Source of the DNA: Arthrobacter sp. UNC362MFTsu5.1
GTDB taxonomy: Bacteria > Actinomycetota > Actinomycetes > Actinomycetales > Micrococcaceae
NCBI RefSeq assembly: GCF_000685965.1
Contig: NZ_JMLE01000015.1
Location: 1-64,000, forward strand
Length of the DNA: 64,000 bases
Direction of reading: 5' to 3'
Shown: in pieces, positions 48,277-56,476 of the stretch
Position numbering within the stretch: position 1 is the stretch's first letter
Layout: each line of letters opens with the position of its first letter
Made by a program: the position numbers and the translations under genes
Notes under the pieces: generated by a model
What the model saw: only the letters and a program-made list of their open reading frames with translations
Databases searched by the model: none
What the model was told of the DNA's origin: nothing

Positions 48277-51200
48277 ATGCGCTTGCGCACGCACATTTTC
48301 AGGCGGATTACCGCCACTATTGCAGCCGTTCTGGCTGCAACATTGCTCATCGGAAACGTCCCGGCACTTGCCGCGGACACCAACACGGCCACCATCAGCG
48401 GCACAGTGACCGCACCGGCCGGGGTGGACCTGACGTCCATGTATGTCAACGCGCAACCGACGGATCCGCAATCCTCTGGGTGGGGATGGGCCTACGTAGC
48501 CTCCGACGGCAGCTACCGGTTGGAGGGTCTGGCAGCGGGATCCTACAAACTCGCATTTTCCGGAGACAACAGCGGGGCCGAAACGCAGTGGTACAACAAC
48601 GCTGCGACCCAGGAAACCGCCACGGCAGTGACCGTGGCAGACGGTCAGAACCTGACCGGCATTAACGTCACGCTAGTCAAGGGCGCCAGCGTTAGCGGAA
48701 AGATCACCGTGCCTGCCGGCGTGGACATGTCCAACATGCAGGTCTCGGCGACCGCTGCCGATACAGAGTACGGCCCGACCTGGTACAGGTCAGTGGCCGC
48801 AGACGGCACGTACCGGCTCGCCGGACTGGCCGCGGGTTCCTACAAGCTCAAGTTCTCCGGCTACAACAGCGGGGCGATTAGCCAGTGGTACAACAACGCC
48901 GGGACTTTCGCCGCCGCTGAAACTTTGGTTTTGGCAAAAGGCCAGGACCTCACCGGTATCAACGCGACCCTGGTCAAGGGCTCCAGCATTAGCGGGAAAG
49001 TGACCGCGCCTGCCGGGACGAACATGGCTAACATGCGCGTATCCGCGTACACGGCGGATGAACAGTACAACGACTCTGGCAGCGTCCAGGTGGCCGAGGA
49101 CGGAACTTACCTGCTGGCGGGGTTGGCCGCAGGTTCCTACAAGCTGAAGTTCGACGGCTACCAGAGCGGGGCGCTCGCGCAGTGGTACAACAATGCGGCA
49201 TCCTTTAGTACCGCGAACGCCATCAATGTCACAGCCGGGCAGGACCTGACGGGGATCAACGCCACCCTGGTCAAGGGTGCAACCATCAGCGGTAAGGTGA
49301 CCGCCTCCGCCGGCGTAGATCTGGCGTCCGTGCAGATCAGCGTGACATCGGCAGATCCCCAGAGCAGCTTCTTCGGCTCGTACTCGGGTGTGGCTGCCGA
49401 TGGAACATACAGGGTTGTCGGCCTGCCCGCCGGGTCCTACAAAGTGGAGTTCGGCGGCTACAACAGCGGTGCGCTGCCTCAGTGGTACAACAATGCCGAC
49501 TCGCTTGGTGCCGCCACCCCTGTGACCGTAACGGCGGGCCAGGACCTCACCGGCATTGACGCCACCCTGGTGAAGGGCGCGTCCATCAGCGGCAAGATCA
49601 CCGTGCCCGCAGGGATGGATGCCAGCCGCACCTACGTCGGTGTCTACAACGCGGATTCCCAAATGGGGGGCACAGGTGCGCAGGTTGCGTCCGACGGCAG
49701 CTACAAAGTGGCCGGCCTGAAGGCAGGGTCCTACAAAGTCCAGTTCTCCGGCGGAAGCACCGGCGCTTTGTCCCAGTGGTACAACAACGCAACGACCTTC
49801 GCAGCCGCGAACGCCGTTGACGTGGCAGCTGAACAGGACGTAACCGGCATCAACGCCACCCTGGTCAAGGGCGCCACCATCAGCGGAACCGTCAGCGCCC
49901 CGGCCGGAGTGACACTGACCGGAGTCTTCGTCACGGCCTACACAGGCGACAATATTGCAAGCTACATCGGGAACTCCCAGGTCGGAGCCGACGGCAAGTA
50001 CAAACTGACCGCGTTGCCTGCAGGGTCTTACAAACTGCAGTTCTCCGGGGGCACCAGCGGCGCCTTGTCCCAGTGGTACAACAACGCCGCCTCGATGGAG
50101 ACCGCTTCGGCCGTGTCTGTCACCACGGGTCAGGATGCGGGCAATATCAACGCCACGCTGGTGAAGGGTGCATCCATCCGCGGAAAGATCACCCTGCCGG
50201 CCGGAGTTGATGCCGCCCAGCTTAGTGTCACGGCCAACAACGCTGCCTCTGAGAACGAATACGTGGCATCATCCCCTGTGGCCGCGGACGGAACCTACCG
50301 CCTCCTCGGGTTGCCGGCAGGGTCCTACAAGATTCAGTTCTCCGGCTATAACAGCGGAGCGCTTGGCCAGTGGTACGACAACGCGGCGACTTTCGCAACA
50401 GCCAAAGCCGTTGCTGTAACAGCAGGCCAGGACGTCGCAGATATCAACGCCACCCTGGCGAAGGGTGCCACCATCAGCGGAAAAATCACGACCCCCGCCG
50501 GCATCAGCGCCTCGAATACAGGCGTGGTGGCCTACACCTCCGGGTCAGTCCTCACTCCCGTGGCGAACACCTGGGTAGGGGCCGACGGCTCATTCAAGCT
50601 GGTGGGCCTCGCCGCCGGATCCTACAAACTCCAGTTCACCGGCAACAGCAGCGGTGCCCTGACCCAGTGGTACAACAACGCGGCAACGCCGGACTCGGCC
50701 AATCCCGTGGCCGTCACGGCAGGCCAGGACGTCACCGGCATCACCGCTTCGCTGGCCAAGGGCGCCACGATCAGCGGCAAGATCACTACGCCTGCAGGGA
50801 TCAACCTGAACAACGTCAGCGTCAACGCCGACAGTGCAGACGGTAAATCCATCTACATGGCAAATTCCTGGGTGGCCGCCGATGGCAGCTACCGCCTCAT
50901 CGGGCTCCCTGCGGGATCCTACAAAGTGAGGTTCGCAGGCAACAGCAGCGGTGCCGTGGACCAGTGGTACAACAACGCAGCGACGGCGAGTACCGCCAAC
51001 GCGCTGACGCTGACCGCGGCCCAGGATCTGACCGGCATCAACGCCACGCTGGTCAAGGGCGCCACAATCAGCGGCAAGGTGGCCGGACTTTCTGCCGGGG
51101 AGCAGAACCCGGTGACCGTCCTTGACGGCACCGGCGCCCCGGTCAAGGAAGGCTACGCCGACAGTACCGGTGCCTATAGCGTCACCGGCCTGGCAGCAGG

Positions 51201-52824
51201 AAGCTACAAGGTGGCCTTCAACCGCTCCAGCGGCTTCTCCCTGGCCGAGGCCCAGTTCTTCCAGAACAAGGCCGAGTCCGCCGGTGTGGGTGCGGCAAGC
51301 ACCGTCGCAGTCACCGCAGGTCAGACCACCACAGGTAAGGACGGAAGCCTGGTCAAGGGAGGCAGCATCAGCGGCACCGTTACGGACAAGCTGAAGGCAA
51401 CCCTGCCTAACGCGATGGTCCAGGCCTATACAAAGGACGGTTCGCTGGTCACCCGCATGGGGTCCACCGATGCGCAGGGCAAGTTCAGCGTCACCGGCCT
51501 GACCACCGGGAAGTACCTGCTGGTTGTCACTCCGCCGTTCAGCAAGGCCGATCTGGGCAAGCTTTACTCCGGCAGCGTCACCACCGAAACCGCAGCACTT
51601 CAGGTGAGTGCGACGGTTGGAACTGACAAGCCTGCGGGTGAACTGACCTACGGGACAGCAACCCCGGCGCCGGTCACGGATCCGAAGGCGAGCATCGCGC
51701 TGGATCCGGCCAAACCGGCGGAGGCAGCAGTCTCACTGAACAACGCGGCGTCGACCGTTTCCGTTGACTACCACGTGATCGTCAACGGGGACCTGACCCG
51801 TCCGAAGGTGACCGTTGCAGCCGGACAGAAGTCCGACGTCGCGCTGACCGGGCTTGCCGCCAAGAGCACCATTCAGGTGCGGATCTACGGTGACGGCAAG
51901 GGCACGGGAACCAGCCTGGCCTCGGCAACCACACCGGACGCCCCCGTGACGCCGGTTACTGATCCGAAGGCAACCATCACGCTGGATCCGGCCAAGCCGG
52001 CGGAGGCAGCAGTCTCACTGAACAACGCGGCGTCGACCGTTTCTGTTGACTACCACGTGATCGTCAACGGGGACCTGACCCGTCCGAAGGTGACGGTTGC
52101 GGCGGGACAGAAGTCCGACGTCGCGCTGACCGGGCTTGCCGCCAAGAGCACCATTCAGGTGCGGATCTACGGTGACGGCAAGGGCACGGGAACCAGCCTG
52201 GCCTCGGCGACCACACCGGACGCCCCGGTTGCTCCCGCGCCGTCCTTCACGGACGTGTCAACGGGCAACCAGTTCTACAAGGAGATCACCTGGCTGGCGT
52301 CCAACGGCATCAGCACCGGCTGGACTGCCGGGGACGGCACCAAGACCTTCGGTCCGGTGCTGCCCGTGAACAGGGATGCCATGGCCGCCTTCATGTACCG
52401 CTTCCGCGGCAAGCCGGCCTTCACACCGCCGGCGGTGACCCCGTTCAAGGACGTGTCAACGGGCAACCAGTTCTACAAGGAGATCACCTGGCTGGCATCC
52501 ACCGGCATCACCACCGGCTGGACGGAACCGGACGGGACGAGGACGTACGGCCCCGTCCAGGCAGTGAACCGGGACGCCATGGCTGCGTTCATGTACCGCC
52601 TGGCAGGCAAGCCGGCCTTCACGCCTCCTGCGGTGTCCCCGTTCACGGACGTGGCCACGAACAACCAGTTCTACAAGGAGATCACCTGGTTGGCATCCAC
52701 CGGCATCACCACCGGCTGGACGGCCGGGGACGGATCCAGGAGCTATGCTCCGGTCCAGGCGGTGAACCGGGACGCCATGGCAGCGTTTATGTACAGGTAC
52801 AACGCCAAGTTCGGAACTAGCTAG
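48277..52824 (+). CDS. Giant secreted repeat protein with SLH-like C terminus
   Basis: About 1515 residues. ATG 48277 (GGGGGA ten bases upstream) starts a signal peptide (ITATIAAVLAATLLIGNVPA, cleavage after LAA). Then about ten repeats of 98-99 residues follow, each of the type ISGKVTAPAGVDLASVQ ... ADGTYRLAGLAAGSYKLKFS ... QWYNNA ... VTAGQDLTGINATLVKG, like the carboxypeptidase-regulatory/SpaA-like prealbumin fold. A shorter variant unit is next, then two nearly identical 94-residue units (TDPKASIALDPAKPAEAAVS), then three SLH-like modules (QFYKEITWLAS, GWTAGDG, NRDAMAAFMYR). It is probably a long surface adhesin or stalk held by the SLH-like end. It has no Cys in the repeats. Confidence 0.9.
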   Translation: MRLRTHIFRRITATIAAVLAATLLIGNVPALAADTNTATISGTVTAPAGVDLTSMYVNAQPTDPQSSGWGWAYVASDGSYRLEGLAAGSYKLAFSGDNSGAETQWYNNAATQETATAVTVADGQNLTGINVTLVKGASVSGKITVPAGVDMSNMQVSATAADTEYGPTWYRSVAADGTYRLAGLAAGSYKLKFSGYNSGAISQWYNNAGTFAAAETLVLAKGQDLTGINATLVKGSSISGKVTAPAGTNMANMRVSAYTADEQYNDSGSVQVAEDGTYLLAGLAAGSYKLKFDGYQSGALAQWYNNAASFSTANAINVTAGQDLTGINATLVKGATISGKVTASAGVDLASVQISVTSADPQSSFFGSYSGVAADGTYRVVGLPAGSYKVEFGGYNSGALPQWYNNADSLGAATPVTVTAGQDLTGIDATLVKGASISGKITVPAGMDASRTYVGVYNADSQMGGTGAQVASDGSYKVAGLKAGSYKVQFSGGSTGALSQWYNNATTFAAANAVDVAAEQDVTGINATLVKGATISGTVSAPAGVTLTGVFVTAYTGDNIASYIGNSQVGADGKYKLTALPAGSYKLQFSGGTSGALSQWYNNAASMETASAVSVTTGQDAGNINATLVKGASIRGKITLPAGVDAAQLSVTANNAASENEYVASSPVAADGTYRLLGLPAGSYKIQFSGYNSGALGQWYDNAATFATAKAVAVTAGQDVADINATLAKGATISGKITTPAGISASNTGVVAYTSGSVLTPVANTWVGADGSFKLVGLAAGSYKLQFTGNSSGALTQWYNNAATPDSANPVAVTAGQDVTGITASLAKGATISGKITTPAGINLNNVSVNADSADGKSIYMANSWVAADGSYRLIGLPAGSYKVRFAGNSSGAVDQWYNNAATASTANALTLTAAQDLTGINATLVKGATISGKVAGLSAGEQNPVTVLDGTGAPVKEGYADSTGAYSVTGLAAGSYKVAFNRSSGFSLAEAQFFQNKAESAGVGAASTVAVTAGQTTTGKDGSLVKGGSISGTVTDKLKATLPNAMVQAYTKDGSLVTRMGSTDAQGKFSVTGLTTGKYLLVVTPPFSKADLGKLYSGSVTTETAALQVSATVGTDKPAGELTYGTATPAPVTDPKASIALDPAKPAEAAVSLNNAASTVSVDYHVIVNGDLTRPKVTVAAGQKSDVALTGLAAKSTIQVRIYGDGKGTGTSLASATTPDAPVTPVTDPKATITLDPAKPAEAAVSLNNAASTVSVDYHVIVNGDLTRPKVTVAAGQKSDVALTGLAAKSTIQVRIYGDGKGTGTSLASATTPDAPVAPAPSFTDVSTGNQFYKEITWLASNGISTGWTAGDGTKTFGPVLPVNRDAMAAFMYRFRGKPAFTPPAVTPFKDVSTGNQFYKEITWLASTGITTGWTEPDGTRTYGPVQAVNRDAMAAFMYRLAGKPAFTPPAVSPFTDVATNNQFYKEITWLASTGITTGWTAGDGSRSYAPVQAVNRDAMAAFMYRYNAKFGTS
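48390..51660 (+). repeat. Tandem coding repeats of about 294-297 bp
   Basis: The phrase coding for G-[AS]-[TS]-I-[SR]-G recurs at about 48687, 48981, 49278, 49575, 49869, 50166, 50463, 50760 and 51057, i.e. every 294-297 bases, after a first unit near 48390. Units differ widely in DNA sequence but keep the QWYNNA and GSYK blocks, so they are old duplications under protein-level selection. Confidence 0.9.
51679..52242 (+). repeat. Recent 282-bp tandem duplication
   Basis: The units 51679-51960 and 51961-52242 differ by only about ten bases, counted by eye, most in third codon positions. They code for two 94-residue beta domains. Compared with the older repeats upstream this is a young duplication or is kept alike by gene conversion. 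Confidence 0.9.
52243..52821 (+). repeat. Three SLH-like modules (about 63 residues each)
   Basis: Units start at FTDVSTGNQFYKEITWLASN, FKDVSTGNQFYKEITWLAST and FTDVATNNQFYKEITWLAST; each ends NRDAMAAFMYR. The first two are close to identical over 40 bases. The same module occurs in the products at 59534-61135 and 62757-64000. Confidence 0.85.
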
Positions 52825-52831
52825 CGGTTCG

Positions 52832-52878
52832 AAAGAGCCGGCCGCGGGTGCAGTTCACGCACTCACGGCCGGCTCTTT
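52832..52878. terminator. Bidirectional terminator hairpin
   Basis: A perfect 13-bp stem (52832-52844 with 52866-52878) starting AAAGAGCCGG and ending CCGGCTCTTT, so both directions end in T-rich bases. It lies between the giant repeat protein and the MarR gene. Confidence 0.85.
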
Positions 52879-52920
52879 CCACGCCAGGCTCAGTTACCGC
52901 ATCAGGCTTTTGCGCGTCAG

Positions 52921-53376
52921 CTAGGCTTCGGCGCGGGACGGCGCGTGCTGTGCCTCGGCGAGGTGCGCGATGTGCTGTTCCAGGTGCCGGCGCAGGTCCT
53001 GCTCCGCCTCAACCTCGGGCCGGGGGAGTCCGCGCACCAGCTCCTCGGCAGTCCGCAGCACGGACCGGCCCCGTGTGGTCAGCCGGACGCTCCTGATTCT
53101 GCCATCGCCCGCACCGCGCTCCTTGGTCAGGAGCCCCAGGTCCTTCAGCCGGTCCAGGATCTTGCCCAGGCTCTGGGCCGTGATGCCGAGCTCATCGGCC
53201 AGGCAGTTCTGGGTGGCCGGGCCCAGCTCCTCCACGCAATCCAGCGCATCGAAAGACGACTTGGTCAGGCCCAGACCAACCAGCCGACGGTTGATCCTTC
53301 GCTCGTCCAGGCGGGCCGCCGTCGACAATAGGCGGTGGGTGGACCATCCTGCCGGTCTGTTCTGGGCCAAAGCCAT
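52921..53376 (-). CDS. MarR-family transcriptional regulator
   Basis: A 151-residue protein from ATG 53376 (MALAQNRPAGW); a longer in-frame start adds 14 residues. The winged helix runs through FDALDCVEELGPATQNCLAD, ELGITAQSLGKILDRLKDLG, LLTKERGAGDGRIRSVRLTT and RGRSVL. The R-x-GDGR/R wing and the long flanking helices are typical. A perfect palindrome lies in front of the gene and overlaps possible -10 boxes of both divergent genes, so it probably represses itself and the zinc-ribbon gene at 53540. The ligand is unknown. Confidence 0.88.
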   Translation of the reverse strand: MALAQNRPAGWSTHRLLSTAARLDERRINRRLVGLGLTKSSFDALDCVEELGPATQNCLADELGITAQSLGKILDRLKDLGLLTKERGAGDGRIRSVRLTTRGRSVLRTAEELVRGLPRPEVEAEQDLRRHLEQHIAHLAEAQHAPSRAEA

Positions 53377-53447
53377 GTGCTTGTTGCCTGCCTTCCGGGA
53401 GACCGCGGCTGGGGGCACGGTGGTGGGTTTGCGTGTAAAACCTCACT

Positions 53448-53473
53448 CCAATAGTAAGCATGATTACTATTGG
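53448..53473. promoter_or_regulatory. MarR-type operator palindrome
   Basis: CCAATAGTAA (53448-53457) and TTACTATTGG (53464-53473) are perfect inverted copies around GCATGA. Each arm holds TACTAT, a -10-like sequence, on one strand. The site is 71 bases before the MarR start and 66 before the zinc-ribbon gene. Confidence 0.75.
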
Positions 53474-53539
53474 ACCGTAAACACTCTGGCAATTCGGGTG
53501 TTTCGCCGTCCCGGGTCGAGAAAACCCAGAAAGGAAGCC

Positions 53540-53770
53540 ATGCTTCTGCTTTTCGGCCTCAAGACCGTCCTGCGGGCACTGCCCGGGCGGCATTCACTGT
53601 GCCGTTACTGCGGCCAATACGTGGAGCAGCACCTCGAGGAGCGGGCATCGAAGTTCACCGTCTTCTTCATCCCGATTTTCACCATGTCCCGCGCGTACCG
53701 CATCACCTGCTCCAACTGCGGGCAGCGTTCGTCGCTTTCAAAGCAGGGCATGAAGGCCCTGGCCCGGTAG
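53540..53770 (+). CDS. Zinc-ribbon protein of 76 residues
   Basis: ATG 53540 follows AAGGAAG. The product has an N-terminal hydrophobic stretch (MLLLFGLKTVLRALPGR), then CRYCGQYVEQHLEERASKF and TCSNCGQRSSLS, two CxxC pairs that form a zinc ribbon, with TVFFIPIFTMSRAYRI between. This matches a small actinobacterial family called zinc-ribbon domain-containing, of unknown function. It shares the palindrome region with the divergent MarR gene. Confidence 0.8.
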   Translation: MLLLFGLKTVLRALPGRHSLCRYCGQYVEQHLEERASKFTVFFIPIFTMSRAYRITCSNCGQRSSLSKQGMKALAR

Positions 53771-53791
53771 TTGCCGTCGTATGCTGGCAGG

Positions 53792-54133
53792 ATGGCTCGC
53801 ACGGCAAGAGAACGCATAGACGGTGACCCGATTTCGTCCGGCGTTTACAGGGCGCTACTGGACAAGATTTCTGCGCTGGGCGAGTTCGAGCTGCAGGAGA
53901 ACGCGTCGTCGTTCCACGTGGCCCACGGACGGGCCTTTCTGGGTATCCATCCCCGTCGAGGCGGGATTCTGGTCAACATCGTTCTGACCAGGCAACTCGA
54001 ATCGGATCGGATTCACCGAGCCGAGCGTGTGTCGGCCAACCGGTGGCACAACGAACTGATTCTTAAGGACCCTGCAGAGATCGATGCCGAACTCCTCACG
54101 TGGATCAGCGAAGGATATTCCGAAACCGTCTGA
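53792..54133 (+). CDS. DUF5655-like protein
   Basis: A 113-residue cytosolic protein from ATG 53792 (MARTARERID). VYRALLDKISALGEFELQEN, HGRAFLGIHPRRGGILVNIV and ERVSANRWHNELIL, followed by DPAEIDAELLTWISEGYSET, agree with the DUF5655 family as I remember it. Function is unknown; relatives are often single genes or fused to regulators. It starts 21 bases after the zinc-ribbon gene and may share its transcript. Confidence 0.75.
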   Translation: MARTARERIDGDPISSGVYRALLDKISALGEFELQENASSFHVAHGRAFLGIHPRRGGILVNIVLTRQLESDRIHRAERVSANRWHNELILKDPAEIDAELLTWISEGYSETV

Positions 54134-54183
54134 GCAGGCTGATCCGATGCTGGCGAAGTGCCGGCCGCGGAAGGCGCGAAAAA

Positions 54184-54227
54184 GGCCGGTTCCCGGGTCA
54201 GCCCCCAAGGCTGACCGCGAACCGGCC
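54184..54227. terminator. Bidirectional terminator hairpin
   Basis: GGCCGGTTC (54184-54192) pairs with GAACCGGCC (54219-54227); inside, GTCAGCC pairs with GGCTGAC. It has an A-run before it and TCTCGTCG after it, between convergent genes. Confidence 0.8.
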
Positions 54228-54260
54228 TCTCGTCGTCGTGCGTCTACGCGCTTGGGTCTG

Positions 54261-54518
54261 CTAGACCAGAACCGGTCGGGTGGCCAGGATGTAGTCTGCG
54301 GCAGCGGCTCCGGTCATACGCAGGCGGCTGTCCGAAGACCTGATCCTGCGGCTCTTCATTTCAGACCAGAATTCCCCGGCGGTTGCCGGGGCGAACTGAT
54401 TGAGCATGCACCAGCTGGTGTAGAGCCCGTAGAGCTGGTCTTTCCTGAGCGATGCGTCGCCCTCCTGGTCCGGTGTGGTGGCTTCGCTGAGAAAACGGTC
54501 GATTTTTGAAACGCCCAT
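54261..54518 (-). CDS. Small hypothetical protein of 85 residues
   Basis: MGVSKIDRFLSEATTPDQEG begins a helical protein with LRKDQLYGLYTSWCMLNQFA and GEFWSEMKSRRI. GGAAAGAG lies seven bases before ATG, which supports translation. The middle recalls the small helical domain at the end of some phage or plasmid primases (short helix, YTSWC, then W-S-E), but the similarity is slight and I name no family. Confidence 0.65.
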   Translation of the reverse strand: MGVSKIDRFLSEATTPDQEGDASLRKDQLYGLYTSWCMLNQFAPATAGEFWSEMKSRRIRSSDSRLRMTGAAAADYILATRPVLV

Positions 54519-54679
54519 GATTGGCTCTTTCCGTACTGTGCGTCAAGTGCCGCCATTCGGCTACAGCAGCTACACCTCAGATACCTGCACAAGGCCTGTG
54601 GCGGTCCACGCCCTGAAATAGCGGCAGTGATGAGGAACATCCGGACGTTTTCAAAATGATCCCGCCGAACGCCTCTACA

Positions 54680-54705
54680 CCGTAGACTCTAGGCGTAGAC
54701 TACGG
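54680..54705. promoter_or_regulatory. Possible operator before the TetR-family gene
   Basis: CCGTAG (54680-54685) and CTACGG (54700-54705) are inverted copies, and CGTAGACT occurs twice within the element as a direct repeat. It lies 67 bases before the TetR-family start and could be its own binding site. Confidence 0.4.
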
Positions 54706-54771
54706 GTTAAGCAAGAGTGAACAGCCGGATGCGCCCGCTCCAACGGCCATCCCCGACGTAAGGACCCCGCC

Positions 54772-55464
54772 ATGTCAGCCCCGCAGGACACAGATTCCAG
54801 AAGACGGCTGAACCGCGAGGTGGTCCTCCAAACCGCCCTCCAATTGGTGGACTCCGAAGGACTTGAGGCGCTGAGCATGCGCCGGCTGGGGCAGGCGCTG
54901 GACCGGGACCCCATGGGCCTCTACCGCTACGCGGCCAACCGCGCGGACCTCCTGGACGGGATCACGGAACTGGTCCTCAACGAGCTGGCCATCTTCCCGA
55001 CGGACCCCGACTGGCAGGCGCAGCTGCGCAGGATTGCGCACGACCTCCGGCTCCTGGCCCTGAGGCATCCCAACGTGGTGCCGCTCCTGGTCACGCGTCC
55101 GCTGTCCACCCCGCTGGGCCTCCGTCCGCTGGGGACGCTCCGGCCCCTCGAACAGATCCTGGGGTTGCTGATCGAGGCCGGCTTTGCGCCCAACGATGCC
55201 CTGCACGTTTACCGCGCCTACTACGGCTTCCTCTACGGCCACATCCTGAACGAACTTCAGGAATTCATCGTGGACCCGGAAGAAAACGTGGCGCTGCTGA
55301 GGCTGGGCCTTCACCGGCTCCCGGCCAGGGACTTCCCCCACCTGCGCGAACTGGCCCCCGTCCTGGCCGACTACGACGGCGAGGCAGAGTTGGATGAAGG
55401 AATCAGCATCCTGCTCTCCGGGCTCGCCGAAAGGCTGACCGGCGGGGCGGCGCTGGCTCGCTGA
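54772..55464 (+). CDS. TetR-family regulator (TetR_C-type)
   Basis: A 230-residue regulator. The helix-turn-helix lies in REVVLQTALQLVDSEGLEAL, SMRRLGQALDRDPMGLYRYA. The C-terminal part (LALRHPNVVPLLVTRPLSTP; YRAYYGFLYGHILNELQEF) is of the type seen in TetR itself and many small-molecule sensors. ATG 54772 fits; the frame has no better start. No obvious target operon is adjacent: upstream is a small divergent gene and downstream a convergent one, so it may only regulate itself and distant genes. Confidence 0.88.
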   Translation: MSAPQDTDSRRRLNREVVLQTALQLVDSEGLEALSMRRLGQALDRDPMGLYRYAANRADLLDGITELVLNELAIFPTDPDWQAQLRRIAHDLRLLALRHPNVVPLLVTRPLSTPLGLRPLGTLRPLEQILGLLIEAGFAPNDALHVYRAYYGFLYGHILNELQEFIVDPEENVALLRLGLHRLPARDFPHLRELAPVLADYDGEAELDEGISILLSGLAERLTGGAALAR

Positions 55465-55572
55465 CGTTCGTCAGCACGGGCGGGCCCCGCCCGCGCCGCC
55501 CCCGCCCATCCGGGCGGCCGGCAATCAGCCGCCGGGCCGACGTCGTGCGTTACTTCTGCGGTTCGTTCTCCG

Positions 55573-56307
55573 TTAGGGATCGAAGTGCGTCTTGACGTCG
55601 CCGCCCACCAAGTTGGCGAGCATCTCCTCGGCCACCACGCGCAGTTTCTGGTTGCGGTGGCTGGACACCTTGGTGAGGATGGCCATTGCCTCAGCCTGGC
55701 TGCAGCGGTTCTGGCCCATAATCACACCGCACGCCAGGTCGATGGACGTGCGGCTCTCCAGGGCGGCGGCGAGATCATCCACCAACGACTGCGCGGTGCC
55801 CAGGCGGACCGCCAACCGGACGGCACCCCCTGCGATGTCCGCAAAATCCGCGGCCTCCTGGATGACGGCTGGGGTAAAAACACCTGATTCGAACGCGAAG
55901 AAGTTCAGCGCCGCCGCGGCATCCTCGCCGAGCTCCAGCGGAACTCCCAGGGTGGCACGGCAACCCTCCGCCTTAAGTGCCTCCTGGTACGTGGGCCAGC
56001 GCGGATCCGTGTCCATGTTGGCGAGCAGCACCGGCGCCTTCACCCGGAGCGCCTCGATGCACGGGCCGTCCCCGATGCGCTGCTCGATCTCATCCAGGAG
56101 GACCGCCTTCGGACTGCTCCCGGACACGGTGAAGGTCCGGCGCCGCCGCTTCAGGGTGACACCGCATTCGACCTTGCTCGACGTTTCACGGCTCAGCGCT
56201 GCGGCGGCCATAACGGACAGGCGGCCCAGGAACTCGGCGACATTATCAGTGCCGATGATGAGGTCCTGAAGTTCCAGGACACGTTCGTGCTCGGGAGAGT
56301 TTGCCAT
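55573..56307 (-). CDS. GAF-ANTAR regulator
   Basis: A 244-residue cytosolic protein: a GAF domain (residues about 20-165; IEQRIGDGPCIEALRVKAPV, LLANMDTDPRWPTYQEALKA) followed by an ANTAR domain (LVDDLAAALESRTSIDLACG, VIMGQNRCSQAEAMAILTKV). ANTAR domains bind paired hexaloop hairpins in nascent RNA and prevent termination. The GAF part should sense a small ligand or redox state. No receiver domain is present. The gene is divergent from the ParA-like ATPase gene. A second GAF-ANTAR protein is coded 2.4 kb away. Confidence 0.92.
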   Translation of the reverse strand: MANSPEHERVLELQDLIIGTDNVAEFLGRLSVMAAAALSRETSSKVECGVTLKRRRRTFTVSGSSPKAVLLDEIEQRIGDGPCIEALRVKAPVLLANMDTDPRWPTYQEALKAEGCRATLGVPLELGEDAAAALNFFAFESGVFTPAVIQEAADFADIAGGAVRLAVRLGTAQSLVDDLAAALESRTSIDLACGVIMGQNRCSQAEAMAILTKVSSHRNQKLRVVAEEMLANLVGGDVKTHFDP

Positions 56308-56476
56308 AGCTCAATCTATGGTCCGCACCCTGTCCGGGCAACTGTGAATGGCGTCTCGTTCCCCCGGGACGTGGCCCTATATGGGGGACTTTTGGCCTAT
56401 TGCGCCTAGAATTGCTCCTTGACCGAAGACGTAAAGAGCCGTTGCACGCTTTGCCGAATGTCCTGGGGGGACGAAC

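Noticed and set aside
52945..53331. Plus-strand frames opposite the MarR gene
   Set aside because: Antisense of a clear winged-helix gene; the continuing frame to 53770 is real only from ATG 53540 (zinc-ribbon protein).
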